Below are positions 16,778 to 25,822 of a DNA stretch of 56,507 bases, piece after piece; position 1 is the first letter of the stretch, and each line of letters opens with the position of its first letter. Source of the DNA: Flavobacteriaceae bacterium UBA7684 (lineage in GTDB: Bacteria > Bacteroidota > Bacteroidia > Flavobacteriales > Flavobacteriaceae); the NCBI GenBank assembly GCA_002482885.1, contig DLGW01000003.1, positions 1 to 56,507 of the forward strand, in the 5' to 3' direction. The position numbers and the translations under genes were made by a program. Under the pieces are notes generated by a model. It was not told the origin of the DNA. It made no database searches and saw only the letters and a list, made by a program, of their open reading frames with translations.

Positions 16778-18693
16778 TTAAGCAGTTTTTGAATCAATAT
16801 TTCAGTGATTAAAAGTAATAAAGTTAAAAGTACCAACCAACGCCAAACCCAATTATCGTTCGAAACCGTTAAAACTTCGTCCCAAACGGCTTCGGAATTT
16901 TTAAAAATGGTTTGATTTTCTGTCCAAACGATGGGTTTAAAAATATCACTTTCGGTTCTGGGGTAATTAAAACTTAAGGTTCCAATGGTTTTATCGCCTT
17001 GATTAACTTTAAAATTCCCTGCGGTTTTAGGCTCTTCTTGAAAAGTTAATTTAACTTGATTATTGTTGATTTGTTGCAATGGAATTACCTTTTGTGTAGC
17101 ATTAACCAAGCTTAACACTTCATCTTTTTGTACAACAGCATCGGTTGTCCATGTTTGATTTTTTCCTATTTCGTATGACAATCCCAATTGTTTTTGCAAA
17201 ACGGCCATGTTGTAAAACACAGGCACCACTAAAGGAGAATTTTTAAAATTACAAGCCTCGTGAATTGGAGTTGTAAACAAATACACCCGACGATTCAGCG
17301 CTCCCAACGAAGCTAAAAAAGGATTCCCATCTTGGTAAGACAACACCGAACTAAATCTTCCTGAAACATTCCATCGTGCTTGGCTATACGGATAATCAAA
17401 ATGTTTAATGGATTGATCAAAAACTCCTTTAAACAAAGGGTGTGTGGCATGAATTTGAGTAATTAATTTTTTGATAGGATTTTCCGACGTTAATCGACTT
17501 CCAGTGATTTTTTGCAACCAAAGATTCATGCTTTTTTCGTCGGAATCAACCGCAGGAATCAAAGTTAAAGTTCCTCCTTTTTGCACAAACTGTTCTAAGG
17601 TATTCTGTAAGGCAATCGGAATTTCCTTTAGCTCATTCAACACCACCAATTCTTGTTTTTCAATCTCATTGTAATTCAAATCTTTTAAATCCACCGAAGT
17701 AAATTTGAACTGATCCGAAGTATAAATTCTAGATAAAAAAGCAGATTTTTCCAAAGCACCAATACTCATGACCTTAATCGCTTGAGGTGCCGCTACTGAA
17801 AAATAATATTTGTTATCGTACAACAAAGCTTTATCCTCGATAACAACTTCTCCTTGAAAAGCACTTTTAGGAACCGTTACGACCACTTCTTTTTTAGATT
17901 CCGTAAATGAAACTGTAGTTTTAGCAATCGGTTGATTTTGTTTAAGAACCGAAAGCGGAATATTAGCCGCTAACTGACCATAACACGACAATTGAATCAC
18001 CAAATCATCAAACAAATCCGTTTTAGGTTTTATATATACGCTGTCTATAGAAACATTGTTGGTTAATGTAACTTCGGGGATTATCCAGTATGGAATCAAA
18101 GATTCTGGTAAATTTTTAATCTGATTTTCATCGATTCCTAAACCATCGGTATAAATGATTACTTTTTTTTGAATTCCCTGTTTATTGTTGGAAATCTCAT
18201 TGCTGATTTGTTGAACCGAAAACGGTTGAAAAGTGTAATTTAATTTTAATAAATCATTCTTAATCGATGCAACATTAACTTCTTTAAAAGATTCATTATT
18301 GGTATAAATGGAAATCTTTTTATCCTGTGGTGCCCAAGTCATAATGTCTTGAATCGCTCTTTTAAACAACTCCCCTTGCCTGCCTTGCGCCTGCATACTA
18401 AAAGAATTATCTAAAACGATATGCAATTCCTCTTCGGTAACTACGTTGTTTTTATCGGTAAAATAAGGCTGTGCAAAAGCTAAAATAATCGTTGCCAACA
18501 ATAAGGAACGCACCAATAACAACAACCATTTTTTAATTTCAGAACTTTTTCGGGTTTGACTCAACAACTGTTGCAACAACCTTACATTGGTAAAGTATTC
18601 TTTTTGAAAACGTCTGAGTTGAAATAAGTGAACTAAAACAGGAATAACCAGCAAAAACAAAAAGTAAAGTATTTCTGGATGTTTAAATTGCAT
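16774..18693 (-). CDS. BatA/vWA-domain membrane protein
   Basis: 639-residue protein. The N-terminal double-membrane-anchor module (HPEILYFLFLLVIPVLVHLF, then KKWLLLLVRSLLLATIILAF) is that of the Bacteroidota BatA/TIGR02226 family. A von Willebrand A-like domain follows, with the metal site DNSFSM (DxSxS) near residue 93. The long C-terminal half is probably periplasmic (it resembles a glutamine-amidotransferase-like fold in relatives, an inference), and a final membrane helix is WVWRWLVLLTLLLLITEILI. First gene of an operon with the pseudo-dihydroorotase and DUF4870 protein; divergent from uvrA. Confidence 0.85.
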   Translation of the reverse strand: MQFKHPEILYFLFLLVIPVLVHLFQLRRFQKEYFTNVRLLQQLLSQTRKSSEIKKWLLLLVRSLLLATIILAFAQPYFTDKNNVVTEEELHIVLDNSFSMQAQGRQGELFKRAIQDIMTWAPQDKKISIYTNNESFKEVNVASIKNDLLKLNYTFQPFSVQQISNEISNNKQGIQKKVIIYTDGLGIDENQIKNLPESLIPYWIIPEVTLTNNVSIDSVYIKPKTDLFDDLVIQLSCYGQLAANIPLSVLKQNQPIAKTTVSFTESKKEVVVTVPKSAFQGEVVIEDKALLYDNKYYFSVAAPQAIKVMSIGALEKSAFLSRIYTSDQFKFTSVDLKDLNYNEIEKQELVVLNELKEIPIALQNTLEQFVQKGGTLTLIPAVDSDEKSMNLWLQKITGSRLTSENPIKKLITQIHATHPLFKGVFDQSIKHFDYPYSQARWNVSGRFSSVLSYQDGNPFLASLGALNRRVYLFTTPIHEACNFKNSPLVVPVFYNMAVLQKQLGLSYEIGKNQTWTTDAVVQKDEVLSLVNATQKVIPLQQINNNQVKLTFQEEPKTAGNFKVNQGDKTIGTLSFNYPRTESDIFKPIVWTENQTIFKNSEAVWDEVLTVSNDNWVWRWLVLLTLLLLITEILIQKLLK

Positions 18694-18712
18694 GGTTTGG
18701 TTAAAGATTTTT

Positions 18713-18743
18713 CAAATGTACTGTATAATCCCTAAAAGTACAA
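18713..18743 (-). promoter_or_regulatory. Promoter of the BatA-type operon
   Basis: On the minus strand, TTG (18743-18741), a 20-base gap and TACATTTG (18720-18713) match the Bacteroidota TTG-N19-TAnnTTTG promoter, 20 bases before the start codon. Confidence 0.6.
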
Positions 18744-18800
18744 AAATGCTCAACAACATATAAAATCCCACAAAAACATCAGAATCCAAAAGTGGTCGTT

Positions 18801-18808
18801 TATATTTG
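18801..18808 (+). promoter_or_regulatory. Putative -7 element of uvrA
   Basis: TATATTTG is a perfect TAnnTTTG match, 32 bases before the uvrA start. No clear -33 TTG at the usual spacing. Confidence 0.5.
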
Positions 18809-18840
18809 TAGCACTAAATAATTGGCTTAATCCCGAACGA

Positions 18841-21627
18841 ATGCAAACTGATTTTTCTGACTTAGATTTCAAAAAGAATATTCTGATTAAAGGAGCGCGA
18901 ATGCACAATCTAAAAAATATAGATGTGGTGATTCCGCGCAATCAATTGGTGGTCATTACTGGATTGTCTGGCTCTGGAAAATCAAGCTTAGCTTTTGATA
19001 CTTTATATGCCGAGGGACAACGCCGTTATGTAGAAAGTTTATCTTCGTACGCCCGCCAATTTATGGGTAAATTAGACAAACCCAAAGTAGATTACATTAA
19101 AGGGATTTCGCCTGCGGTGGCTATTGAACAAAAAGTAAACACCACCAATGCGCGTTCTACCGTAGGTACCACCACCGAAATTTACGATTACCTTAAACTA
19201 TTATTTGCCAGAATCGGAAAAACGTATTCGCCAATTTCGGGTAAAGAAGTGAAAAAAGACAACGTTACCGATGTCATTAATACCATCAAATCTTTAGAAC
19301 CCGAAAGCCGTTGGTTGTTATTGGCGCCTATTCAGCCCGAAGCCAATCGCAGCATGGAAGAAAAGTTAACCGTGTTGCAACAACAAGGATTTGCTAGAAT
19401 TTGGGTAAACGGACAAATGATCAGAATTGACCAAACCGAAACCGCTAACTTTTCTAATCAAGTACATTTAATTATAGATAGAATTGTAGTTCAACCTACC
19501 GAAGATTTTTATCACCGATTGGCTGACGCTACTCAAACTGCTTTTTTTGAAGGCAAAGGGCATTGCTTGTTGTTAAATCCAGACGATGGCACCCAATATC
19601 CTTTCAGTAATGTGTTCGAAGCCGATGGCATTACCTTTTTAGAACCCAATGTTCATTTATTCAGTTTTAATAATCCTTACGGAGCTTGCCCAGTTTGCGA
19701 AGGTTATGGCGATGTCATTGGTATAGACGAAAGTTTAGTAATTCCCAACACCGCCTTATCTGTTTTTGAAAGTGCCATATATCCTTGGCGAGGCGAAAGC
19801 ATGGGATGGTACAAAGACCAATTAGTCAGCCATGCGTATAAGTTCGACTTTCCGATTCATAAACCCTATTTTGAATTAACCGATGAGCAAAAATTGTTAA
19901 TTTGGGAAGGCAACAAACACTTTGTAGGATTAAATGATTTCTTTAAAGAATTAGAAGAAAAAAACTACAAAATTCAAAACCGCGTAATGTTGTCGCGTTA
20001 CCGTGGCAAAACCAAATGCCAGGCTTGTAAAGGCAAACGTTTACGCCCAGAAGCCGCTTACGTAAAAATTGGAGGACAAACCATAACCGACTTGGTTACT
20101 TTGCCTATTAAAAATCTGCGGGAATTTTTCATCGATTTAAAACTCAATGAATACGAACAAACCGTAGCCAAACGCTTATTAATAGAAATCAACAACCGAT
20201 TACAATTTTTAAGCGAAGTAGGATTAGATTATTTAACCCTGAACAGAAACTCCAACAGTTTATCGGGCGGAGAATCTCAACGCATCAATTTAGCCACCTC
20301 GTTAGGCAGTAGCTTAGTGGGGTCGATGTATATTTTAGACGAACCCAGTATTGGATTACATCCCAAAGATTCCGAAAGACTGATTCATGTATTGCAATCC
20401 TTAAGAGATTTAGGAAACACGGTAATCGTGGTAGAGCACGACGAAGATATTATGCGCGCCGCCGACACTATTATAGACATAGGCCCCGAAGCCGGTTCTT
20501 TAGGCGGAAACTTAGTAGCGCAAGGCAATTATCAAGAAATCCTACAATCCAATTCCTTAACCGCTCAATACCTGAATCAACAATTAAAAATCAGTGTACC
20601 CAGCACCCGTCGAAAAATCAAAAATTATATTGAAGTATTTGGTGCTCGCGAAAACAATTTAAAAAACGTGGATGTAAAATTTCCGTTAGAAATGCTTACC
20701 GTAATCAGTGGCGTTTCGGGCAGTGGAAAAAGTACCCTAGTTAAAAAAATATTATATCCGGCTTTACAAAAAAAATTAGAAGGCACTGGCGGAAAACCAG
20801 GTCAATTCACCGAATTAAAAGGTAGTTTTTCGCACATTAAACACGTAGAATACGTAGACCAAAATCCTATCGGAAAAAGTTCTCGTTCCAATCCAGCCAC
20901 CTACACCAAAGCTTACGACGACATTCGGGATTTGTTTACCAAACAAAAACTATCCAAAATACGCGGTTACCAAGCCAAACATTTTTCCTTTAATGTAGAC
21001 GGTGGCCGCTGCGAAACCTGCCAAGGCGAAGGCGAAGTAACCATAGAAATGCAATTCATGGCAGATGTACATTTAGAATGCGAAGCCTGTCACGGAAAAC
21101 GTTTCAAAAAAGAAATTTTAGAAATCACCTTTGAAGAAAAAAACATAGACGACGTTTTAAAAATGACCGTAGACGATGCCGTAAGTTTTTTCAGTCAGCA
21201 CCAACAAAACAAAATCACCAACAAACTAAAACCCTTGCAAGAAGTAGGTTTGGGTTACGTGCAACTGGGGCAATCCTCTTCTACCCTTTCGGGGGGCGAA
21301 GCCCAACGAATTAAACTTGCCACCTTTTTAATTAAAGGCATCACTAAAGAAAAAGCCCTATTTATTTTTGACGAACCCACCACAGGATTGCATTTTCACG
21401 ACATCAATAAATTACTGAAATCTTTTTACGCCTTAATTGAAAACGGACATTCCATTATTGTAATTGAACACCATTTAGACCTGATTAAATGCGCCGATTA
21501 CCTCATTGATTTAGGCCCCGAAGGTGGCGAAAACGGCGGTTACATTCTAGCCGAAGGCACCCCCGAAGAAGTCAGTAAAAACAAAAAATCAGTTACAGGG
21601 AAGTATTTGAAAGGAAAATTAAAATAA
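18841..21627 (+). CDS. uvrA: UvrA-family excinuclease ATPase, second flavobacterial type
   Basis: Damage-recognition ATPase of nucleotide excision repair, 928 residues with two ABC ATPase modules: Walker A TGLSGSGKSS (about 40-49) and SGVSGSGKST, signatures LSGGESQRINLA and LSGGEAQRIKLA, and DEPSIGLHP and DEPTTGLHF as Walker B. The DNA-binding zinc module near the C-terminus is complete (CETCQGEGEV and CEACHGKRF). In the first half, canonical UvrA has two CxxC pairs about 19 residues apart; here only CPVCEGYG remains, and the earlier pair is replaced by FEAD (NVFEADGITFLEPN). Flavobacteria usually carry two UvrA proteins; this one (start GARMHNLKNIDVVIP) looks like the accessory one. Confidence 0.92.
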   Translation: MQTDFSDLDFKKNILIKGARMHNLKNIDVVIPRNQLVVITGLSGSGKSSLAFDTLYAEGQRRYVESLSSYARQFMGKLDKPKVDYIKGISPAVAIEQKVNTTNARSTVGTTTEIYDYLKLLFARIGKTYSPISGKEVKKDNVTDVINTIKSLEPESRWLLLAPIQPEANRSMEEKLTVLQQQGFARIWVNGQMIRIDQTETANFSNQVHLIIDRIVVQPTEDFYHRLADATQTAFFEGKGHCLLLNPDDGTQYPFSNVFEADGITFLEPNVHLFSFNNPYGACPVCEGYGDVIGIDESLVIPNTALSVFESAIYPWRGESMGWYKDQLVSHAYKFDFPIHKPYFELTDEQKLLIWEGNKHFVGLNDFFKELEEKNYKIQNRVMLSRYRGKTKCQACKGKRLRPEAAYVKIGGQTITDLVTLPIKNLREFFIDLKLNEYEQTVAKRLLIEINNRLQFLSEVGLDYLTLNRNSNSLSGGESQRINLATSLGSSLVGSMYILDEPSIGLHPKDSERLIHVLQSLRDLGNTVIVVEHDEDIMRAADTIIDIGPEAGSLGGNLVAQGNYQEILQSNSLTAQYLNQQLKISVPSTRRKIKNYIEVFGARENNLKNVDVKFPLEMLTVISGVSGSGKSTLVKKILYPALQKKLEGTGGKPGQFTELKGSFSHIKHVEYVDQNPIGKSSRSNPATYTKAYDDIRDLFTKQKLSKIRGYQAKHFSFNVDGGRCETCQGEGEVTIEMQFMADVHLECEACHGKRFKKEILEITFEEKNIDDVLKMTVDDAVSFFSQHQQNKITNKLKPLQEVGLGYVQLGQSSSTLSGGEAQRIKLATFLIKGITKEKALFIFDEPTTGLHFHDINKLLKSFYALIENGHSIIVIEHHLDLIKCADYLIDLGPEGGENGGYILAEGTPEEVSKNKKSVTGKYLKGKLK

Positions 21628-21645
21628 AAACACACCTAAAGCATG

Positions 21646-21682
21646 ACCTCTTTTAAAACAATTTAATAGAGGTTAATTTTTT
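21646..21682 (+). terminator. Terminator after uvrA
   Basis: ACCTCT (21646-21651) pairs with AGAGGT (21668-21673), extended by A/T pairs inside, and is followed by a T-rich run. Confidence 0.6.
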
Positions 21683-21815
21683 AGTTATAATTCAAATTTG
21701 TAAAATTTTAGTAGCATAAAATCGAGAACCATCCCTTCCTTACTTTTAATTGCTTTCATCTTAAAAAAATCTTTACTTTGTAATCCTTAAATAAATTTTA
21801 AAAACACAAAACATT

Positions 21816-22313
21816 ATGGCTACTGTTACTCTTAAAGGAAACTCATTTAACACTATTGGAGAACTTCCGAATACTGACAATCAAGCACCTGATTTTACAC
21901 TAGTTAAAGGTGATTTATCATCAGTTTCTTTATCGGATTTTGCTGGCAAAAAATTAGTTTTAAATATTTTTCCTAGTATTGATACAGGAACTTGTGCCGC
22001 TTCTGTTAGATCCTTTAATAAAAAAGCAGCAGAACTAAACAATACCGTTGTTTTATGTATTTCCAAAGATTTACCTTTTGCTCAAAACCGTTTTTGTGGT
22101 GCCGAAGGCATTGAAAACGTAATTACTTTATCTGATTTCAGAACAGGTCAATTTGGAAAAGACTATGGAAACTTAATCGTAGATGGTCCATTGGCTGGAT
22201 TATTATCTAGATCTATTGTGGTTATTAACGAAAATGGAAAGATTGTTTATACCGAACAAGTAGCCGAAACCGTAAACGAACCTAATTACGATTTAGCCCT
22301 TCAAAATTTATAA
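21816..22313 (+). CDS. tpx: Thiol peroxidase (Tpx)
   Basis: Atypical 2-Cys peroxiredoxin that reduces peroxides with thioredoxin. The peroxidatic cysteine is Cys60 in PSIDTGTCAASVRSF and the resolving cysteine is Cys94 in DLPFAQNRFCGAEG, as in E. coli Tpx (61 and 95). 165 residues. It heads a tight run with dgkA and ftsK; the 188-base upstream spacer holds the uvrA terminator and a near-consensus -7 element (TTACTTTG). Confidence 0.96.
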   Translation: MATVTLKGNSFNTIGELPNTDNQAPDFTLVKGDLSSVSLSDFAGKKLVLNIFPSIDTGTCAASVRSFNKKAAELNNTVVLCISKDLPFAQNRFCGAEGIENVITLSDFRTGQFGKDYGNLIVDGPLAGLLSRSIVVINENGKIVYTEQVAETVNEPNYDLALQNL

Positions 22314-22327
22314 TCTTAAAATTTAAA

Positions 22328-22696
22328 ATGAGTTTTATTTCTGGAAGGCTAAAAGGATTTCAATACGCAACTAAAGGTTTTTATTTATTAGCCACTACCG
22401 AACACAGCATCATTACCCAAATCGGCGTTAGTTTAATAGCTACTGTAGCTGGTTTTTATTTTGAAATCACCAAAATAGAATGGTTATTTCAAATTTTAGC
22501 TGTTGGAATGGTGATTGGTATTGAAGGCTTAAACACTGCTGTAGAAAAGTTATCTGATTTTGTACATCCAGAATTCCATACTCAAATAGGATTTATTAAA
22601 GATATAGCCGCAGGTGCGGTTTTTTGGACAGCCCTATGCGCTGTTGGTGTTGGACTTATCATATATGTCCCATACATTTGTAATTTGTGTTTTTAA
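22328..22696 (+). CDS. dgkA: Diacylglycerol kinase, DgkA type
   Basis: Small integral-membrane lipid kinase, 122 residues. The family signature E-x-x-N-T-A-x-E reads GIEGLNTAVEKLSDFVHPE, and membrane segments lie at about 30-45, 50-68 and 98-116. In Gram-positives the related enzyme phosphorylates undecaprenol, so the substrate may be undecaprenol or diacylglycerol. It lies between tpx and ftsK with gaps of 14 and 16 bases. Confidence 0.9.
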   Translation: MSFISGRLKGFQYATKGFYLLATTEHSIITQIGVSLIATVAGFYFEITKIEWLFQILAVGMVIGIEGLNTAVEKLSDFVHPEFHTQIGFIKDIAAGAVFWTALCAVGVGLIIYVPYICNLCF

Positions 22697-22712
22697 CACC
22701 TTGAATTGATTA

Positions 22713-25169
22713 ATGGCTAAAGTAACTAAACCTAAAACCGAACCCGCACAAACAAATCCTTGGTGGAAATCGCTAAAAGAATGGCAATTTACCACGCAAC
22801 ACCAATTTATATTAGGATTTGTATTGGTACTGTTTGCTATTTCACTTGCAATTGCCTTTGTTTCCTTCTTTTTATACGGAAACGAAGATCAAAGCAGCAT
22901 TGCTTACTTTTTTACTCGAGAAGACAAAGCAGAAAATTGGTTGGGTAAAACTGGGGCGTGGTTAGCAAACTCTTTTATATTTAACGGTTTTGGTGTTGCT
23001 GCATTTATTTTTATACGCAGTTTCAGTTTAACAGGATTATATTTGATTTTAAACATCAAAATAAGCAAACTAAAAAGTATTTGGTTTTGGGATTTGTATT
23101 TAATACTGTTATTATCTACCACTTTTGGGTTCTTTTCGGAATATTACCTAGAATTAGGAGGAACACTTGGATTTGAATTAAACTATTTGTTACAAGAATT
23201 CTTAGGAAAAACGGGCACTCTATTGCTTTTGGTATTTACCGTTTTTGTTTACTCGGTATTTAAATTTGGATTAACTCCCGAAAAATTTAAAACCCTATTT
23301 GAAAGTACTAAAAAAGAATTTCAAGAAGACATACAATCTGAACAAACCCCTGCTCCTGCTCCTATAATTATTGAAGAACCGATTATAGAAGAGCCAATAC
23401 TTACCCACGAAGAAATTATAGAAGAAGAACCCACTATTTTCTCTCAGTTTGAAATCAATAAAGAATCATTAAAACCAACCATACAACACGCTTCTGAAAT
23501 TAATTTGGAACCTACTTTAAAAACCGTTCCTGCTCCAACAAACACACAGGAAATGGTAGTAGAACCTATTATAGACGACGGTGAATTTGTAATTGAAAAA
23601 GTAGAAGAAGAAGTTAGTATCGAAGAAAACTTAGCCGCCAAATTGGTACAGGATTTTGGAGAATTCGACCCTACCCTAGAACTTTCCCAATACAAATTTC
23701 CAACCATTGATTTATTAAAAGATTACGCTACGGGCGGAATTACCATCAATCAAGAAGAGTTAGAAGAAAACAAAAATAGAATCTTAGAAACGTTAAAGAA
23801 TTATAAGATTGATATTGCTCAAATTAAAGCAACTGTTGGTCCGTCGGTTACTTTATACGAGATTGTACCCGAAGCTGGAATTCGTATTTCAAAAATCAAA
23901 AGTTTAGAGGATGATATTGCTTTATCCTTGTCTGCTTTAGGGATTCGTATCATTGCTCCTATTCCAGGAAAAGGAACTATTGGTATAGAAGTTCCGAACA
24001 AGAATCCTACCATGGTGGCTATGAGAAGTGTCATTTCTTCGCCTAAATTCCAAGCAGCAGAAATGGAATTACCTATTGCTTTAGGAAAAACCATTTCCAA
24101 CGAAACCTTTGTGGTAGATTTAGCCAAAATGCCTCACTTATTAATGGCAGGAGCTACTGGGCAAGGAAAATCTGTAGGATTAAACGCCGTGTTAACCTCG
24201 TTATTATATAAAAAGCATCCTGCCGAAGTAAAATTCGTATTAGTAGATCCTAAAAAAGTAGAGCTAACGCTTTTTAATAAAATTGAAAGACACTACTTAG
24301 CTAAATTACCCGATACCAGCGATGCTATTATTACAGATAACACCAAGGTAATCAATACCTTAAATTCTTTATGTATAGAAATGGATAATCGCTATGGCTT
24401 GTTAAAAGACGCCATGGTTCGTAACATTAAAGAATACAATGAAAAATTCAAGCAACGCAGATTAAATCCTAACGAAGGTCACCGCTTTTTACCTTACATC
24501 GTTTTAGTGGTAGATGAGTTTGCGGATTTGATTATGACTGCGGGTAAAGAAGTCGAAACACCTATTGCTCGTTTGGCTCAATTGGCCCGTGCTATTGGAA
24601 TACATTTAATTATTGCCACCCAAAGACCTTCTGTTAATGTAATTACGGGTATGATTAAAGCCAACTTCCCTGCTCGTATAGCTTTTAGAGTAACTTCTAA
24701 AATTGACTCTAGAACTATTTTAGATTCAGGAGGAGCCGATCAATTAATCGGACGTGGAGATATGTTGTTTTCTAATGGAAATGATTTAGTTCGTGTACAA
24801 TGTGCTTTTGTAGATACTCCAGAAGTGGAAAAAATAACTGAATTTATAGGAAATCAAAAAGCGTATCCAAGCGCTTATTTATTACCAGAATTTATAGGAG
24901 AAGATGGCGGTGGCACAACTCTTGATATTGACATTTCCGAAAGAGATTCATTATTCAGGGAAGCCGCAGAAGTAATTGTTACTGCCCAACAAGGTTCGGC
25001 TTCGCTACTTCAAAGAAAACTAAAATTAGGCTACAACCGAGCAGGTCGATTAATCGATCAATTAGAAGCTGCAGGAATTGTTGGTCAATTTGAAGGTGCC
25101 AAAGCAAGAAGCGTAAACATTCCCGATTTAAGTTCTCTTCAACAATTTTTCGAGAATGAAAATAATTAA
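22713..25169 (+). CDS. ftsK: DNA translocase FtsK
   Basis: Septum-located DNA pump that clears and sorts chromosome termini at division. 818 residues: four predicted N-terminal membrane segments (about 25-175), an acidic proline-rich linker (about 205-310), the alpha/beta motor with Walker A GATGQGKSV (about 480-488) and Walker B IVLVVDEFADL, and a C-terminal winged-helix gamma domain (SASLLQRKLKLGYNRAGRL) that reads KOPS-type sequences. The preceding DLAKMPHLLMAG is canonical. Its end overlaps the open frame of lolA. Confidence 0.96.
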   Translation: MAKVTKPKTEPAQTNPWWKSLKEWQFTTQHQFILGFVLVLFAISLAIAFVSFFLYGNEDQSSIAYFFTREDKAENWLGKTGAWLANSFIFNGFGVAAFIFIRSFSLTGLYLILNIKISKLKSIWFWDLYLILLLSTTFGFFSEYYLELGGTLGFELNYLLQEFLGKTGTLLLLVFTVFVYSVFKFGLTPEKFKTLFESTKKEFQEDIQSEQTPAPAPIIIEEPIIEEPILTHEEIIEEEPTIFSQFEINKESLKPTIQHASEINLEPTLKTVPAPTNTQEMVVEPIIDDGEFVIEKVEEEVSIEENLAAKLVQDFGEFDPTLELSQYKFPTIDLLKDYATGGITINQEELEENKNRILETLKNYKIDIAQIKATVGPSVTLYEIVPEAGIRISKIKSLEDDIALSLSALGIRIIAPIPGKGTIGIEVPNKNPTMVAMRSVISSPKFQAAEMELPIALGKTISNETFVVDLAKMPHLLMAGATGQGKSVGLNAVLTSLLYKKHPAEVKFVLVDPKKVELTLFNKIERHYLAKLPDTSDAIITDNTKVINTLNSLCIEMDNRYGLLKDAMVRNIKEYNEKFKQRRLNPNEGHRFLPYIVLVVDEFADLIMTAGKEVETPIARLAQLARAIGIHLIIATQRPSVNVITGMIKANFPARIAFRVTSKIDSRTILDSGGADQLIGRGDMLFSNGNDLVRVQCAFVDTPEVEKITEFIGNQKAYPSAYLLPEFIGEDGGGTTLDIDISERDSLFREAAEVIVTAQQGSASLLQRKLKLGYNRAGRLIDQLEAAGIVGQFEGAKARSVNIPDLSSLQQFFENENN

Positions 25170-25173
25170 AATT

Positions 25174-25818
25174 ATGAAAAATTTAATCTTTAGTATTGTT
25201 GTTTTAATCAGTTCTTATGTGAATGCACAAGACAGCAATCAAAAAGCAAAAAGTTTATTAAACGAAGTTACTGCTAAAGTAAAAAGCTACGAAAACGTAT
25301 TGATTGATTTTAAATATACTTTAAACAATACTAAAGAGAACATCAATCAAGAAAGTAAAGGAGATGTCACTTTAAAAGGAAATCTTTTTAAATTGAATAT
25401 CATGGGTATAACCAAAATATTTGATGGCGTCAAAAACTATACGATTTCACCGGAAGATGAAGAAATTACCATTTCCAAACACGATGAATCCGATGAACAA
25501 TCTATTACACCTTCTAAAATGCTTACATTTTTTAATTCTGGATATAAGTATATTTGGGATATTCAGCAAAACATTAAAGGCAGAAAAATTCAATACATTA
25601 AATTGATACCTACTAGTACTAAAGATCAACGTAAAGAAATCTTATTAGGAATCGATGTTCAAACCAAACACATTTACAACCTAATAGAAGTTGGTAAAAA
25701 TGGTACCCGCACTACCCTAACTATTAATTCTTTTAAAACGAATCAACCCATATCAAAAAATCATTTTGCTTTTGAAAAAAGCAAATACCCCAACTACTAC
25801 ATTAACAATCTAAATTAA
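25174..25818 (+). CDS. lolA: Outer-membrane lipoprotein carrier LolA
   Basis: Periplasmic chaperone that moves lipoproteins from LolCDE to the outer membrane. The signal peptide MKNLIFSIVVLISSYVNAQ begins at 25174; an in-frame ATG at 25156 lies inside ftsK and would add six residues before it. The mature domain (about 195 residues) has the LolA beta pattern: VLIDFKYTLNN, GDVTLKGNLFKLNIMGI, FDGVKNYTISPE. Together with the following LptF/G permease it makes an envelope-biogenesis pair. Confidence 0.88.
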   Translation: MKNLIFSIVVLISSYVNAQDSNQKAKSLLNEVTAKVKSYENVLIDFKYTLNNTKENINQESKGDVTLKGNLFKLNIMGITKIFDGVKNYTISPEDEEITISKHDESDEQSITPSKMLTFFNSGYKYIWDIQQNIKGRKIQYIKLIPTSTKDQRKEILLGIDVQTKHIYNLIEVGKNGTRTTLTINSFKTNQPISKNHFAFEKSKYPNYYINNLN

Positions 25819-25822
25819 AAGG

